DNA from: a virus
Length of the DNA stretch: 64,000 nucleotides
Virus record (IMG/VR): IMGVR_UViG_3300037502_001322
Span: 39,676 to 103,675 of that record
Reading direction: 5' to 3' (one strand)
The translations under genes and the position numbers were made by a program. The notes under the pieces were generated by a model, which searched no databases, was not told the DNA's origin, and was given only the letters and a program-made list of their open reading frames with translations. Below, in pieces: positions 1 through 8,725 of this stretch; the stretch's first letter is position 1; the number at the start of each line of letters is the position of its first letter.

Positions 1-241
1 GGTCTAAATTAACACCGCCTTTCTTGGCCATTTTAGCTCTTTCACGGGACTCTTTCTTTATTCCATCCACAACCTTTCTTTGTTGTTGGACTTGTGTTTT
101 TGCTACTCTGATTGGATTAGAGACTTTATCCATCATCTTCTTTAATCTATAGATCTCTTGTTTTGCTTTCTTAAAACTTGACCTATCAATCTGAGCAACA
201 ACTTTATTAATTAGCTTGCTGGCTATTAATGTCTTTGCCAT
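1..241 (-). CDS. Probable tape measure protein, N-terminal part (cut by window edge)
   Basis: An open frame starts at ATG 241-239 and runs off the left edge without a stop, giving 80 codons of a lysine-rich, helix-forming N-terminus (MAKTLIASKL...). GGAGG lies about 7 nt upstream. It sits directly after tube and tail-chaperone genes, where contractile- and long-tailed phages place the tape measure gene, which sets tail length. The assignment rests on gene order; no family motif is visible in the part present. It could be another tail protein. Confidence 0.5.
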   Translation of the reverse strand, partial: MAKTLIASKLINKVVAQIDRSSFKKAKQEIYRLKKMMDKVSNPIRVAKTQVQQQRKVVDGIKKESRERAKMAKKGGVNLD

Positions 242-374
242 TTAGCTAACCTCCATTGTTTTTATAAGTAAATGATAACAATAATGATTATTGTTTATGA
301 CTTGCTATAGTTTATAACAAAACCCTTTTAATATCAATTCCATAACATTCTTAGGATATTTCGTAAACTATAGA

Positions 375-404
375 TAAAAGAAAAGCCCCACCTTAAAGAT
401 GGAG
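375..404 (-). terminator. Rho-independent terminator after tail chaperone genes
   Basis: On the minus strand a 7-bp stem (CTCCATC with GGTGGGG, two G-U pairs) with a 5-nt loop is followed by CTTTTCTTTT. It separates the tail chaperones from the probable tape measure gene, which would need its own promoter or read-through. Confidence 0.6.
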
Positions 405-430
405 CGTTATATGGGGTCACGTTTTATATT

Positions 431-649
431 TTAAACGAAAGGCAGTTTTCCTTTCTGATTCTTATTGTTCTCTGCTTGTTTGCTCTGCTTTTCTGATTCT
501 TTATGTTGGACTTCCTGAATATAATCTTGAATATCCAGAAACTCATTCAACTTAAACAAGTACTCCATATCGTACATATTAAGACTATACCTTGTCTCTG
601 ATACTCGTTTATCTGTTATTACACGCAACAATAGAGAATCTAACCACAT
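431..649 (-). CDS. Tail assembly chaperone, second (frameshifted) part
   Basis: A 72-residue frame with an Asp/Glu- and Gln/Lys-rich C-terminus. The nominal ATG at 649 has no Shine-Dalgarno sequence. The same frame is open upstream and overlaps the end of the preceding gene in the -1 frame. In many long-tailed phages the chaperone pair before the tape measure is made as a short form and a -1 frameshifted long form (lambda G/GT). I infer the same here. It could alternatively be a weakly started separate gene. Confidence 0.55.
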   Translation of the reverse strand: MWLDSLLLRVITDKRVSETRYSLNMYDMEYLFKLNEFLDIQDYIQEVQHKESEKQSKQAENNKNQKGKLPFV

Positions 650-687
650 TAATGAGTTATGTGTGTTAACGTAAGTTAGTGCGTTCT

Positions 688-1257
688 TTAACCCTCGGGA
701 AAGAGTTGTTTCAAGTGTCCCATTGGAAGTGCTGTTTTGAGAAGGCCGAACAAACCTTTTCTCTTGAAAAAAGGGCCGTAGTTCACCTCCAGAACTTTAA
801 CCGCAAGGTCGATCATTAGGTAAGGCTCACGACCGAACACTTCATTGATTCTATCACCAACAGCAACAGCAGTATTACCCTGAGCATAGGTAGTGGAGAA
901 CAGAATAGAGAAGAACCGATTAATATCTTCTTCCTGCATAGTCTCAAACAATGTTATGATTGCCATCGGAAGAGATTCTGACAGATTGACAGAAGATGCT
1001 GCTTTCTCCAGTTGGTCAATAGAGGCACCCTTCAATTCACTAACAGCAGAGCCAAGAAGAATAGAAATAGGGGTAATAATAAATTTACCAATGATGGGCA
1101 TATTGGACCAAAAACGATCTGGACCCCAGTGGTTAATAGTAAACATTTTCTTTCCGTCTTCAAACTCAATATCAATATTGGTTTGTTTCATAGAAAGAAT
1201 GCCTTGAGGCGGGGATTGCATTTGATTATAATTCTGATTGGAACCTAAAAGACTCAT
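688..1257 (-). CDS. Tail assembly chaperone, first part
   Basis: 189 residues between tube and tape measure positions, where tail-assembly chaperones that escort the tape measure protein are found. The start ATG at 1257 follows AGGAG. Residues 30-80 hold a hydrophobic stretch (IIGKFIITPISILLG); the rest is helical. The end ...KQLFPEG overlaps the -1 frame that continues into the next ORF; CTTTCCC at 703-697 is a possible slip site. Function is inferred from position; no catalytic motif is seen. Confidence 0.5.
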   Translation of the reverse strand: MSLLGSNQNYNQMQSPPQGILSMKQTNIDIEFEDGKKMFTINHWGPDRFWSNMPIIGKFIITPISILLGSAVSELKGASIDQLEKAASSVNLSESLPMAIITLFETMQEEDINRFFSILFSTTYAQGNTAVAVGDRINEVFGREPYLMIDLAVKVLEVNYGPFFKRKGLFGLLKTALPMGHLKQLFPEG

Positions 1258-1404
1258 GCGTTCACTCCTGTGAAATATGAATAGTTTGTTTAAATACGTT
1301 TATAATTTAAAGACTAAATTAACCTACATTATGATAATCTATTTTAACTTTAAAGTCAATGCTTAGTCACTACCCTTTTAAATAAAGAGATGCACTTCCT
1401 TGTG

Positions 1405-1428
1405 CCGCATTAACCTTTCAGTTAATGA
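1405..1428 (-). other. Inverted repeat after tail tube gene
   Basis: CATTAAC and GTTAATG form a 7-bp stem with a 6-nt loop just downstream of the tube gene stop, followed by a second short GCAC/GTGC stem and a T-rich run. It may be a weak terminator or an mRNA-stabilising hairpin. Confidence 0.35.
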
Positions 1429-1444
1429 AAATCAGATATTGAAA

Positions 1445-1936
1445 TTAACCAAGAGAGTTGGGGGTGATTGAACCGAGAGCACCAAGACCTGCACCAATAG
1501 CAGATTGACCCATAGATGCATTAGATACCCAAATAGTCCATTCAATTACAGGAATACCATCACCATCTACAGTATAGTCACCTTGTTGCATAACGATACC
1601 TACAGGAGAGATAAGACTCAAACCAGTCGGGTCTTCAAAGTAAACAGGGAAACCTACCAAACGGGAAGCTTTAGAAGCAGTTACCCATGAAGCAAGAATA
1701 GCATTAGTTTCTTTCGCAGTTTCTTGGATTTGAATAGTGATAGTGCCGGATTCATTTCGGTTAATACCAACCGAGAATTCACCATCAGCACCAACCATAG
1801 TGTTGAAATGATCTTCGTTTCGAGAAATAGTTATCTTAGAACCTTCTGCGAAACCATAAGGTTGCCACCCACCAAGCAACAACTTGCAGGATGCTGAGTC
1901 GTACGCACGAGGAAGTGTCAGATACGGATTAGCCAT
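1445..1936 (-). CDS. Tail tube protein (DUF3277-like)
   Basis: 163 residues resembling the inner tube protein of contractile-tailed phages that have a DUF3383-type sheath. It begins MANPYLTLP, has a beta-rich body (SKITISRNED, GTITIQIQET) and a Gly/Ser-rich end. It lies immediately downstream of the sheath gene, the standard sheath-tube order. Tube subunits stack into the rigid inner tube through which DNA passes. Confidence 0.75.
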   Translation of the reverse strand: MANPYLTLPRAYDSASCKLLLGGWQPYGFAEGSKITISRNEDHFNTMVGADGEFSVGINRNESGTITIQIQETAKETNAILASWVTASKASRLVGFPVYFEDPTGLSLISPVGIVMQQGDYTVDGDGIPVIEWTIWVSNASMGQSAIGAGLGALGSITPNSLG

Positions 1937-2015
1937 ATTATTTAAAACTCCATAATAAAAGGTTGCTGTCTAAGAGCAACCTTGTTAATCTAAATTTATT
2001 TAATTAAACTGACTC

Positions 2016-3380
2016 TTAGCGGTCGAGAATAACACCAGCACGAATCTTGATGTAATGTACAGGAGTGCGATAAACTACTTCAACAAGCAGGTCGCGCCAA
2101 GTACGATTAGCCAGATCATCAGCAGTGATTTGAGAACGGTCGGGGATGATAATCTTAGGACGCAGGTCAGAAGAGCTTCCATCACTATTTTGAATAAGGC
2201 CATTCTTATCACCAAAGATTGCACCGTTAGCGATATCCCGATTCAAGGGATTATCATACAGAGCTTGAGCAATCAGGGCTGCACCATCTTCATCCATAGT
2301 AACCTTGGAAAGGATATCAGACTTACGTTTCAGCAGACCAAACAGAGACTCTTCAACACGAGAAGCGAAGTACAGAGCATAGTGCATATAGTCAAGAAAT
2401 ACACCAGAAGCCATACGACCGTCACGGTAGAAACCAACACCCTTATCCCGCAGGTACAAGTTACCATTCCAAGTTACGATATTAACTTTCTGGGAGTCAC
2501 TCAGTTTATTAGGAGTAATACCAACAAGAGTTTTACCGTGCATAGTGGAAGTGCCGGGGATAGTAGAAGCATATGCACCAATTACAGCAGCTTCAGGAAC
2601 AGTAGTATCCGCATCTGGTGCCCACATTGCAAAACAAGTGTTATTATAAGCCAGTTCAGCAACTTTCTGAAGAGTGTTGTTAAGGGTATTATCTCTAATA
2701 CCAGTGTCTTGAGAAGACCAAACAAAAATCTTACGATTGGTTTCAGCCCAAGCAGCGGCGGCAAGGACATCAACTTCAGTGTGACTATCCTGAGCTACCC
2801 AGAAGAAAGCATTGGTCTCTTCCAGAATATCATTCAGTGCAGTAGTCACACTCTCAAGAGTAGATGTTACACTCATGTTAGCGGTAACAGAAACAGTGAA
2901 AGTTGCATCAGGAGTAACAGTCAGGGTCAGGGTGCTAATACTTACAACAGCAGTAACTTGTGCAGCAAAAGCAGAAGCATCAATCTGATCTTTGATTTCA
3001 CCAAGAATAGTCGCTTCATCTTCAATGGTCGCTGTGAAAGTGAAGTCAGTATCTACAGCACCATCAGTGAAGGTCACAGTATAAGTTTCAGCAGCGGCAG
3101 TAGGAAGAGTAATAACCCATTCATCAACAGACCGTTTACCTACATAAATTTGAGAGGGTTTAGCAACACCGTTGAACATGTGGGTAGCTGCTTGATAAAC
3201 AACACCGTTTACATCAAAACCGTCATCCTCAAGAGCAGCAGTGGATGTGTAAACACGATAACGTTCAGAGAAATTATTATGAGAGGAGAGGAACAAAGGA
3301 ATGTCGAATTGAGCACCTTCAATTGCTGTTGCTCCAAGAAGCAACTGGACGTCAATTACATTAGGTTCAAAAGTAGCCAT
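2016..3380 (-). CDS. Contractile tail sheath protein (DUF3383-like)
   Basis: 454 residues, a usual sheath length. The N-terminus (MATFEPNVIDVQLLLGATA) and C-terminal beta handshake region (WRDLLVEVVYRTPVHYIKIRAGVILD) fit the DUF3383 sheath family; residues about 115-190 are a Thr/Val-rich inserted beta domain likely exposed on the surface. Contraction of the sheath drives the tube through the host envelope. It is the main evidence that this is a myovirus. The tube gene follows. Confidence 0.8.
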   Translation of the reverse strand: MATFEPNVIDVQLLLGATAIEGAQFDIPLFLSSHNNFSERYRVYTSTAALEDDGFDVNGVVYQAATHMFNGVAKPSQIYVGKRSVDEWVITLPTAAAETYTVTFTDGAVDTDFTFTATIEDEATILGEIKDQIDASAFAAQVTAVVSISTLTLTVTPDATFTVSVTANMSVTSTLESVTTALNDILEETNAFFWVAQDSHTEVDVLAAAAWAETNRKIFVWSSQDTGIRDNTLNNTLQKVAELAYNNTCFAMWAPDADTTVPEAAVIGAYASTIPGTSTMHGKTLVGITPNKLSDSQKVNIVTWNGNLYLRDKGVGFYRDGRMASGVFLDYMHYALYFASRVEESLFGLLKRKSDILSKVTMDEDGAALIAQALYDNPLNRDIANGAIFGDKNGLIQNSDGSSSDLRPKIIIPDRSQITADDLANRTWRDLLVEVVYRTPVHYIKIRAGVILDR

Positions 3381-3426
3381 TATTTATAGGACTCCTTAAT
3401 TAAAAAGATAAAATTGTGTAAGTATT

Positions 3427-4101
3427 TTAAACCCACGTAGCTTCCCAAGTACCATCTAAGGGAAGTTCATAGTTAATATGTTCATAAACAAGATTACTGT
3501 AGGTAATTACCTCCGAAGTGACCCAATATATCCATGATGGGTTCACCGTAAAATTTAAAGGATAATTACCTCCTTCTTCTGTTGTTTTAACATTTACAAA
3601 AAGTTTTTCAGCAATTACGGAAGGAATTGGGTCAGCATCTGAAACACCTATATTAAGAACAACCGTCATTCTTGCTCTTAACTCTTTTTCAGCACCATCA
3701 AGAACAGTATCAGCTTTTGCTACAGAGGATACTTGTGAAACCCCTATCCCAAAATCAAGAAGATGTTTTCTCTTCAAATTGATGTGCTCAAAAGAATGAG
3801 TTATCTGCATTAATCTTGAAGTAGGTCTTCCTCTGAAGCTCATTACCTCTAAAAGGACTTCATACCAATTTATCGCAATCTGCCTATCCTGCGTATCCAA
3901 TTGGTCAGGATAAAAAGACCTTCCTGTACGATTAATATTAGTAACTTGAAGTCCTACATACTCTTCTTCGATTCGAGGCCAATCTCTGTCTAACAAGAAC
4001 ATCTTAACACCGGAAGGTGTCTCATCTGATATTGTTGCTTCTTTTATAAACAAACCCATTTGATTAAGTATGGTATCTTCTATATTATAAAATTCAGCCA
4101 T
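3427..4101 (-). CDS. Neck / tail terminator-like protein
   Basis: 224 residues just upstream of the sheath gene. The long N-terminal helix, the W-P-R-I-E-E-E-Y region and a beta-rich body resemble phage neck or tail-terminator proteins that cap the tube and join it to the head. The gene overlaps nothing and is 9 nt from its upstream neighbour, so it is probably co-translated. Identification is by length, order and general resemblance only. Confidence 0.5.
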   Translation of the reverse strand: MAEFYNIEDTILNQMGLFIKEATISDETPSGVKMFLLDRDWPRIEEEYVGLQVTNINRTGRSFYPDQLDTQDRQIAINWYEVLLEVMSFRGRPTSRLMQITHSFEHINLKRKHLLDFGIGVSQVSSVAKADTVLDGAEKELRARMTVVLNIGVSDADPIPSVIAEKLFVNVKTTEEGGNYPLNFTVNPSWIYWVTSEVITYSNLVYEHINYELPLDGTWEATWV

Positions 4102-4110
4102 AATTAATCC

Positions 4111-4512
4111 TTATTCATTATTAGGGTCTTTGACAACAACAGCATGATAATGCGGTATTAGCTGATTGTTCCATTTCTTAACACTAATGACTGTGAATAG
4201 GGAAACACCATTGACACCATCTATTTCCAACTGGTCAGAGATTTGATTTGTCCCTTCAACTGCAACAGTTATTGGAGTATTGGTAAAAACGTTATATGCT
4301 TCTTTTGCACGTAACCCCTCATCTAATACTTGTAACTGTTGTCCAGTTAGAGGTTGTACCGTGCAGCGTAATGCAGCAAAAGGTGTGGATGTTGTGCTCT
4401 CTAAGTCATTCTCAAAAACACCACCGGTTTCTTTTACAACAAACCTGTGATATCCTTGAAGTGTTATTCTTGGGATGAATCCGGAATTGCGGAGATAAGT
4501 GAATTGCAACAA
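4111..4512 (-). CDS. Small structural protein of the neck region
   Basis: 133 residues, beta-rich, ending in charged residues (VVVKDPNNE). Located between connector-type genes and the tail terminator-like gene, so it is likely a head-closure, collar or tail-completion protein. ATG at 4512 follows AGGAGG. I do not recognise a specific family. Confidence 0.45.
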   Translation of the reverse strand: MLQFTYLRNSGFIPRITLQGYHRFVVKETGGVFENDLESTTSTPFAALRCTVQPLTGQQLQVLDEGLRAKEAYNVFTNTPITVAVEGTNQISDQLEIDGVNGVSLFTVISVKKWNNQLIPHYHAVVVKDPNNE

Positions 4513-4617
4513 ACCTCCTAAAAGATTTCTAAAGATTTATTAAATTGATTATTGACTTATAATCTCAGGATATTAACTTAACTAAGTTTAACACAATAGT
4601 TAAACAAATTCAACAAT

Positions 4618-5172
4618 TTACCTTTTCTTCTTAAAAGGATTGGATGTAAATGTATACTTATAAGGAGTATTCTTTGTGTAGCCGTAAGTTTTAGCATCAT
4701 ATCTCATTTTCCACCCGAGCCTAAACTTAAGACATTTTCCGGGTAAGGTTTTTATGAATGCCCTTATTTGGTAGTAATGTGTTCCCTTAATATACGTAAA
4801 AGACCACCCTGCTTTATAAGGGTCGTCGTTGCTGTCTAAGTCCCCCTTAACCACAATAGTTTCACCTTGTTCTATATGACAAGCTAAAACACTCCACGAG
4901 AAACCATAAGCAGGATTGCGGATCAACCACAGCATCCTACGGATATATTTAGGCCATCTTAGACTAACTACATTAACAAACCCGGAATCTCCATCTAAAG
5001 GAGCGTCCGGCGTTTGAAACCAAGATAAATAAGTGGGCAGTTTATCTTTACCTATAGCAAACAAAGGTAAGATTGGGCTGAGTAAGTAACACAAGAATAT
5101 CACAGTTAAGTGTATGGGTAGAATTATTATTGATAAAATAAACCCCCAAACAAGTTTAATTGATTGTTTCAT
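4618..5172 (-). CDS. Membrane protein with N-terminal double helix, phage-conserved
   Basis: 184 residues. Residues 5-40 are two close hydrophobic segments (WGFILSIIILPI, IFLCYLLSPILPLF); the rest is soluble, with a recurrent PDAPLDGD motif and a basic end (NPFKKKR). Similar proteins occur inside structural operons of other phages with no known role; I recall the DUF7338 label but cannot verify it. It is unlikely to be a virion connector. The stop is 2 nt from the next upstream gene. Confidence 0.5.
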   Translation of the reverse strand: MKQSIKLVWGFILSIIILPIHLTVIFLCYLLSPILPLFAIGKDKLPTYLSWFQTPDAPLDGDSGFVNVVSLRWPKYIRRMLWLIRNPAYGFSWSVLACHIEQGETIVVKGDLDSNDDPYKAGWSFTYIKGTHYYQIRAFIKTLPGKCLKFRLGWKMRYDAKTYGYTKNTPYKYTFTSNPFKKKR

Positions 5173-5174
5173 AA

Positions 5175-5645
5175 TTATTCCCCATCACCTTCATCCTTTC
5201 CAACTTTAAACTTAGAATCATTTCTTAATTGTTTTGTGTCAACAAGAATAGTGTCATGTCCTTTCTTAGCCACTGTCTCAGGTTTCAAAGGAATGAAGTC
5301 TTGACTGTCAATGGACTCTGCTATAGCCTTCTGTCCTAATTTGCCAATTTTGGTGTATGCGACATTGGGTTTGATTCCTAAAGCAATAGCATCACCTATA
5401 ACATCTGCAATACGGATATCACCGTACATATTATTACCAGCCATGGTCATAAAAGGACGAGAAGGAATATTATTTTTAGTAGAACCAAATTCATGAATAG
5501 CAGCTAAGTCGCTCATAGCTAATCCGGAAGATTCGTGAGTGTGTTCTTCGAAATATCCTATTTCAACACAGTTTTCTTCAAGTTCTTTTAGGTTATCAAA
5601 TATCTCATCCCATCTATCAAATTCAAAATAAGAGCTACCTTTCAT
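5175..5645 (-). CDS. Virion morphogenesis / head-tail joining protein (gp10-like)
   Basis: 156 residues. The block IHEFGSTKNNIPSRPFM followed by IPLKPETVAKKG and LVDTKQLRN is typical of HK97 gp10-like or virion-morphogenesis proteins that complete the tail or join it to the head. The gene is tightly packed in the structural operon. The C-terminus is acidic (GKDEGDGE). Confidence 0.6.
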   Translation of the reverse strand: MKGSSYFEFDRWDEIFDNLKELEENCVEIGYFEEHTHESSGLAMSDLAAIHEFGSTKNNIPSRPFMTMAGNNMYGDIRIADVIGDAIALGIKPNVAYTKIGKLGQKAIAESIDSQDFIPLKPETVAKKGHDTILVDTKQLRNDSKFKVGKDEGDGE

Positions 5646-5658
5646 AATAGCCTCTTAA

Positions 5659-6507
5659 TTAGAATCCAGCGGGAAGAGGAAGATCAGGGTTTCCTTCATA
5701 CCATGTAATATAAGCAGAGACTTGTTGAGATTGTGTGTCTATACCAACAGAGCTGAAACGCAGGAGATATGATGTGTTAGGTCTCATTATCCGTTCTTTA
5801 CCAACATCACCAGAACCACCAGTAGCTTGGTTTTGAGATGAACCAAAGAAGAAATCATCAGCGAATATTTTAGTTCCTACAGCAGTCACTGTTGGTGCAG
5901 ACAGTAGAGTAACTGTACTGACTTGTGGATTAATATCATTATGGTTTTGGAAGGGGTCTGAAACACCTCCAGTGTAAGTTGGAGAACGTCTGATCTGAGC
6001 AACAAGACCTACACCACTATAACTGAATGACCTTTCTTTAAGAATAACAGGTTTACTTCCAGTAACAAAGATAGAATCTATATTACCTGAGCCCGGAAGA
6101 GTTATCAAACGAGAGGCTTCAAATTGCAGCCCATTTTTGATGTTAGACTCAATATAAAACTGGACATTCATGGCTCTGTTACCATTATATATCCCTGCCG
6201 GGGCTGGTTCACTTCCTATATAATCATCAAGACGTTGAACACTAACTTTACAACCAATATTCTGTGCTTTAAGATAAACTCCTTTAGTCTCAGGAGATAC
6301 AGGGAATGTGTGGTTTACACCAGACCCATAAGGAGATAGAACAATACCACCAACATCTTCAGCTTGAGGTGCGATATCTGAGATATATACAGAAAGATAA
6401 CCAGAACCTTTATTTTGGATAATTAAAGGAAGTCCTTGTGGAAAACCTGTGACTTGATAAACATCAACCCATTGATTAACACCAACAGATATATCTAAAG
6501 TCGCCAT
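5659..6507 (-). CDS. Virion structural protein, unknown
   Basis: 282 residues with almost no lysine-rich or catalytic signature; rich in Gly, Ser, Val and Tyr and predicted beta by composition, with a jelly-roll-like appearance (QNKGSGYLSVYISD; TSYLLRFSSVG). It lies between the connector and the joining protein. It may be a head fibre, collar or decoration subunit. No family recognised. Confidence 0.5.
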   Translation of the reverse strand: MATLDISVGVNQWVDVYQVTGFPQGLPLIIQNKGSGYLSVYISDIAPQAEDVGGIVLSPYGSGVNHTFPVSPETKGVYLKAQNIGCKVSVQRLDDYIGSEPAPAGIYNGNRAMNVQFYIESNIKNGLQFEASRLITLPGSGNIDSIFVTGSKPVILKERSFSYSGVGLVAQIRRSPTYTGGVSDPFQNHNDINPQVSTVTLLSAPTVTAVGTKIFADDFFFGSSQNQATGGSGDVGKERIMRPNTSYLLRFSSVGIDTQSQQVSAYITWYEGNPDLPLPAGF

Positions 6508-6525
6508 AATGTGTTATCCTTATTG

Positions 6526-7044
6526 TTAGTTATAGAATCGACGACGAGGTGATTTAAAGTTTGAACTATAAATGTTATCTGGACAAAACTCGTCAGAGTA
6601 GAACTCTCCTAATGAATATCCGTTGCCACGAGAGTCAAAGTCATTCTTAACGCGAGCAACTTCTTCTTGTGAAACACCACCAACGATAATGTTATTGAAT
6701 GTGGATTTAGTTAGCGATGGGTCAACAATGTTAGGGTTAGCTAAAAGGTACTCTAAGAACTTACGATAACCAGTTGAAGGGTCTGCATCAGTCCTATCAA
6801 TCTGAAGTTGTCCTTCCATCTCATAGTGCCTACCAGAGATAGCTTGTGTGGATAGTTGAAGAATAGTCCAGTTGAGTGTGTCAACCATTGCATTATAAAT
6901 GACGATATAATCATTATCTGGGGTTGACGCCAACTGAGTTTCCCAACGAATGACAAATAAGTTAATCATTGTGTCAGGAATCAGGACTGTGTCAGGAAGA
7001 AAGAGTCGAATATAATCAACTTTCTCTTGTGTGGTGAGAGCCAT
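6526..7044 (-). CDS. Head-tail connector / adaptor-like protein
   Basis: 172 residues. The N-terminus (LTTQEKVDYIRLFLPD, then a helical bundle to about residue 90) resembles the helical adaptor proteins that bind below the portal. Basic, aromatic end (SPRRRFYN). It is the first structural gene downstream of the capsid block, interrupted from it by an endonuclease gene, consistent with homing insertion between two virion genes. Confidence 0.5.
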   Translation of the reverse strand: MALTTQEKVDYIRLFLPDTVLIPDTMINLFVIRWETQLASTPDNDYIVIYNAMVDTLNWTILQLSTQAISGRHYEMEGQLQIDRTDADPSTGYRKFLEYLLANPNIVDPSLTKSTFNNIIVGGVSQEEVARVKNDFDSRGNGYSLGEFYSDEFCPDNIYSSNFKSPRRRFYN

Positions 7045-7194
7045 TATTAACTCCTTGTTTAATAAGAGAGATTATCATTTGATTTGTTATTTAAACAAAC
7101 ATAGTTTAACATATTCTTAAACCAAAAGAAATAAAACACAAAACAATCTGAGGATTGGTTAATGAAATATATTGACTTTCATTTGGATTTGATA

Positions 7195-7231
7195 TAAAAG
7201 AAAACCATCTATCGGTTAGGACAGATGGTTA
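7195..7231 (-). terminator. Terminator after the endonuclease gene
   Basis: AACCATCT and AGATGGTT (7231-7224 and 7211-7204 on the minus strand) form an 8-bp stem, followed by TTCTTTTA. It isolates the endonuclease gene from the connector gene. Confidence 0.65.
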
Positions 7232-7288
7232 AGAATGGCAATATAAATTATAGTGTAAATTATAATATTAACTACTGATAGTTTATTA

Positions 7289-8638
7289 TTACTCTTTATA
7301 TTTGTAGTCCTCTGGATTCAAACCGTAGTTAGTTTTAATATAGTCGAGAATCTTGGGTAAATTTTTGACTTGAGTTGTTTCTGTGTACCCATCAGGCATT
7401 GTATTTTTAGTTACAAACTTAGTACCTACCAACTTCTTAATCTCACTCTCCAACTCTCGTATAAATCTTCCATCTGAAGATTTAAACTCATACAATATCC
7501 TTGGAACATATTTAGTGTACCTTCTCTGGTATGAAACCCTACCATTAACATCAAGGTTAGTTATTCCGTATTTTAAGAATGATAAGTTATCTTTATTCCA
7601 CACAACTAAGTACAACGAACCCGGTTTTATATTATTAAACCCTGCTTTTGCATGATTTGGACAGCCACTACCGTTCAAATGAGATGTAGCGGACTGTACA
7701 AAATATTCTGAACAAACTTTACAGTAAATCTCTACTTTATATTTAGCTTGTACGTATATTGTATTTGAGTAATCATACTCGTTATCTGGATGTACTTTCT
7801 TAGCTTTCATTATAAACTCTTCGATATTACTAAGAACTTGTTTCCTTTTAAATTCCTTTAAGCACAACGGGCAGCCTCCATTACCGCTAAGATGAAGGTG
7901 AGGTAGTTGCTCAAACTCATGGGAATGTTTATTACATATAATTTTAACTTTTGTCTTTGTATTAAGATATATAGCATTTCTATAATCATATTTATCACCG
8001 TGCATCTTTACAGCACGACTAATAAAAGACTCGATGTTTCCTCTACAAGAATCTTTTGCACATAAAGGACAGCCTGAACCAAGCAAGTGTTTATTGGGAG
8101 TCTGTAGGAATTCTCCGTGCAATTTACAAACTATAGCTACTTTAGTTGATACGTTTTTATAATCAACTTTAGAATAGTCATATTTGTTATTGTGTATCAC
8201 TGTAGCATCATTTGTAAAAGATTCTGCACTTCTTTTCTTACCGCAAGGATGGCACTTTTTATGATTTGCTCCTTTCAAATGAGAATTAGGAGTTTGCTCA
8301 AAATGTTCTTTACATTTATTACACCAAATAGTAACTTTTGTTCTGGTATTTTTATAGATCACTTCAGAATAATCATATTTACTCCCATGCTTTTTCTTTG
8401 CTTCCTCTATAAAACTTTCCTTATCTACAGCTTTGTACACGTCTCCACAGAGACGACAGCCACTCTTCCCATAAATGTGGCTTGAAGGTGTCTTCTCAAA
8501 GATAATATTGTGTTCAGGACATATTATTTTTACTTTAGTTATATTATTTTTGTACTCTACCAATGAGTAATCATACTTTCCTTTACCGTGAACTTCCTCG
8601 GCGTGTTTGATAAATTCTTCTTTTGTTTTTCTTGTCAC
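7289..8638 (-). CDS. Homing-type endonuclease: five zinc-ribbon repeats plus GIY-YIG-like domain
   Basis: 449 residues. Residues 1-335 are five tandem repeats of about 65 residues, each with a FI..A...H..KYDYS motif, a TKV.I.C turn and a C-x2-C pair at the end, like DUF723-type DNA-binding repeats of phage endonucleases. The C-terminal 110 residues contain LYLVVWNK, KYGITN, a conserved-looking Arg and a Glu in an RELESEI helix, the order of a GIY-YIG nuclease. It lies immediately downstream of the intron-bearing capsid gene and is bracketed by terminators, as expected for a free-standing homing gene. Confidence 0.65.
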   Translation of the reverse strand: MTRKTKEEFIKHAEEVHGKGKYDYSLVEYKNNITKVKIICPEHNIIFEKTPSSHIYGKSGCRLCGDVYKAVDKESFIEEAKKKHGSKYDYSEVIYKNTRTKVTIWCNKCKEHFEQTPNSHLKGANHKKCHPCGKKRSAESFTNDATVIHNNKYDYSKVDYKNVSTKVAIVCKLHGEFLQTPNKHLLGSGCPLCAKDSCRGNIESFISRAVKMHGDKYDYRNAIYLNTKTKVKIICNKHSHEFEQLPHLHLSGNGGCPLCLKEFKRKQVLSNIEEFIMKAKKVHPDNEYDYSNTIYVQAKYKVEIYCKVCSEYFVQSATSHLNGSGCPNHAKAGFNNIKPGSLYLVVWNKDNLSFLKYGITNLDVNGRVSYQRRYTKYVPRILYEFKSSDGRFIRELESEIKKLVGTKFVTKNTMPDGYTETTQVKNLPKILDYIKTNYGLNPEDYKYKE

Positions 8639-8649
8639 ACTTTTCTCCT

Positions 8650-8691
8650 GATATAAAATAACCCTATCCAGAATTATATCTGGATAGGGTT
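8650..8691 (-). terminator. Strong hairpin terminator between capsid and endonuclease genes
   Basis: A perfect 12-bp stem (AACCCTATCCAG and CTGGATAGGGTT) with an 8-nt loop, followed on the minus strand by ATTTTATAT. It should end late transcripts after the capsid gene and keep the endonuclease expression low. Confidence 0.7.
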
Positions 8692-8725
8692 TAATGTCAA
8701 GAGTTAAATTGTAATTTCGAAACTA

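Noticed and set aside
2055-3389. 444-codon open frame on the plus strand opposite the sheath gene
   Set aside because: It mirrors the sheath gene, has no ribosome site, and its Ser/Asn/Thr-rich translation has no protein-like domains; an antisense shadow.
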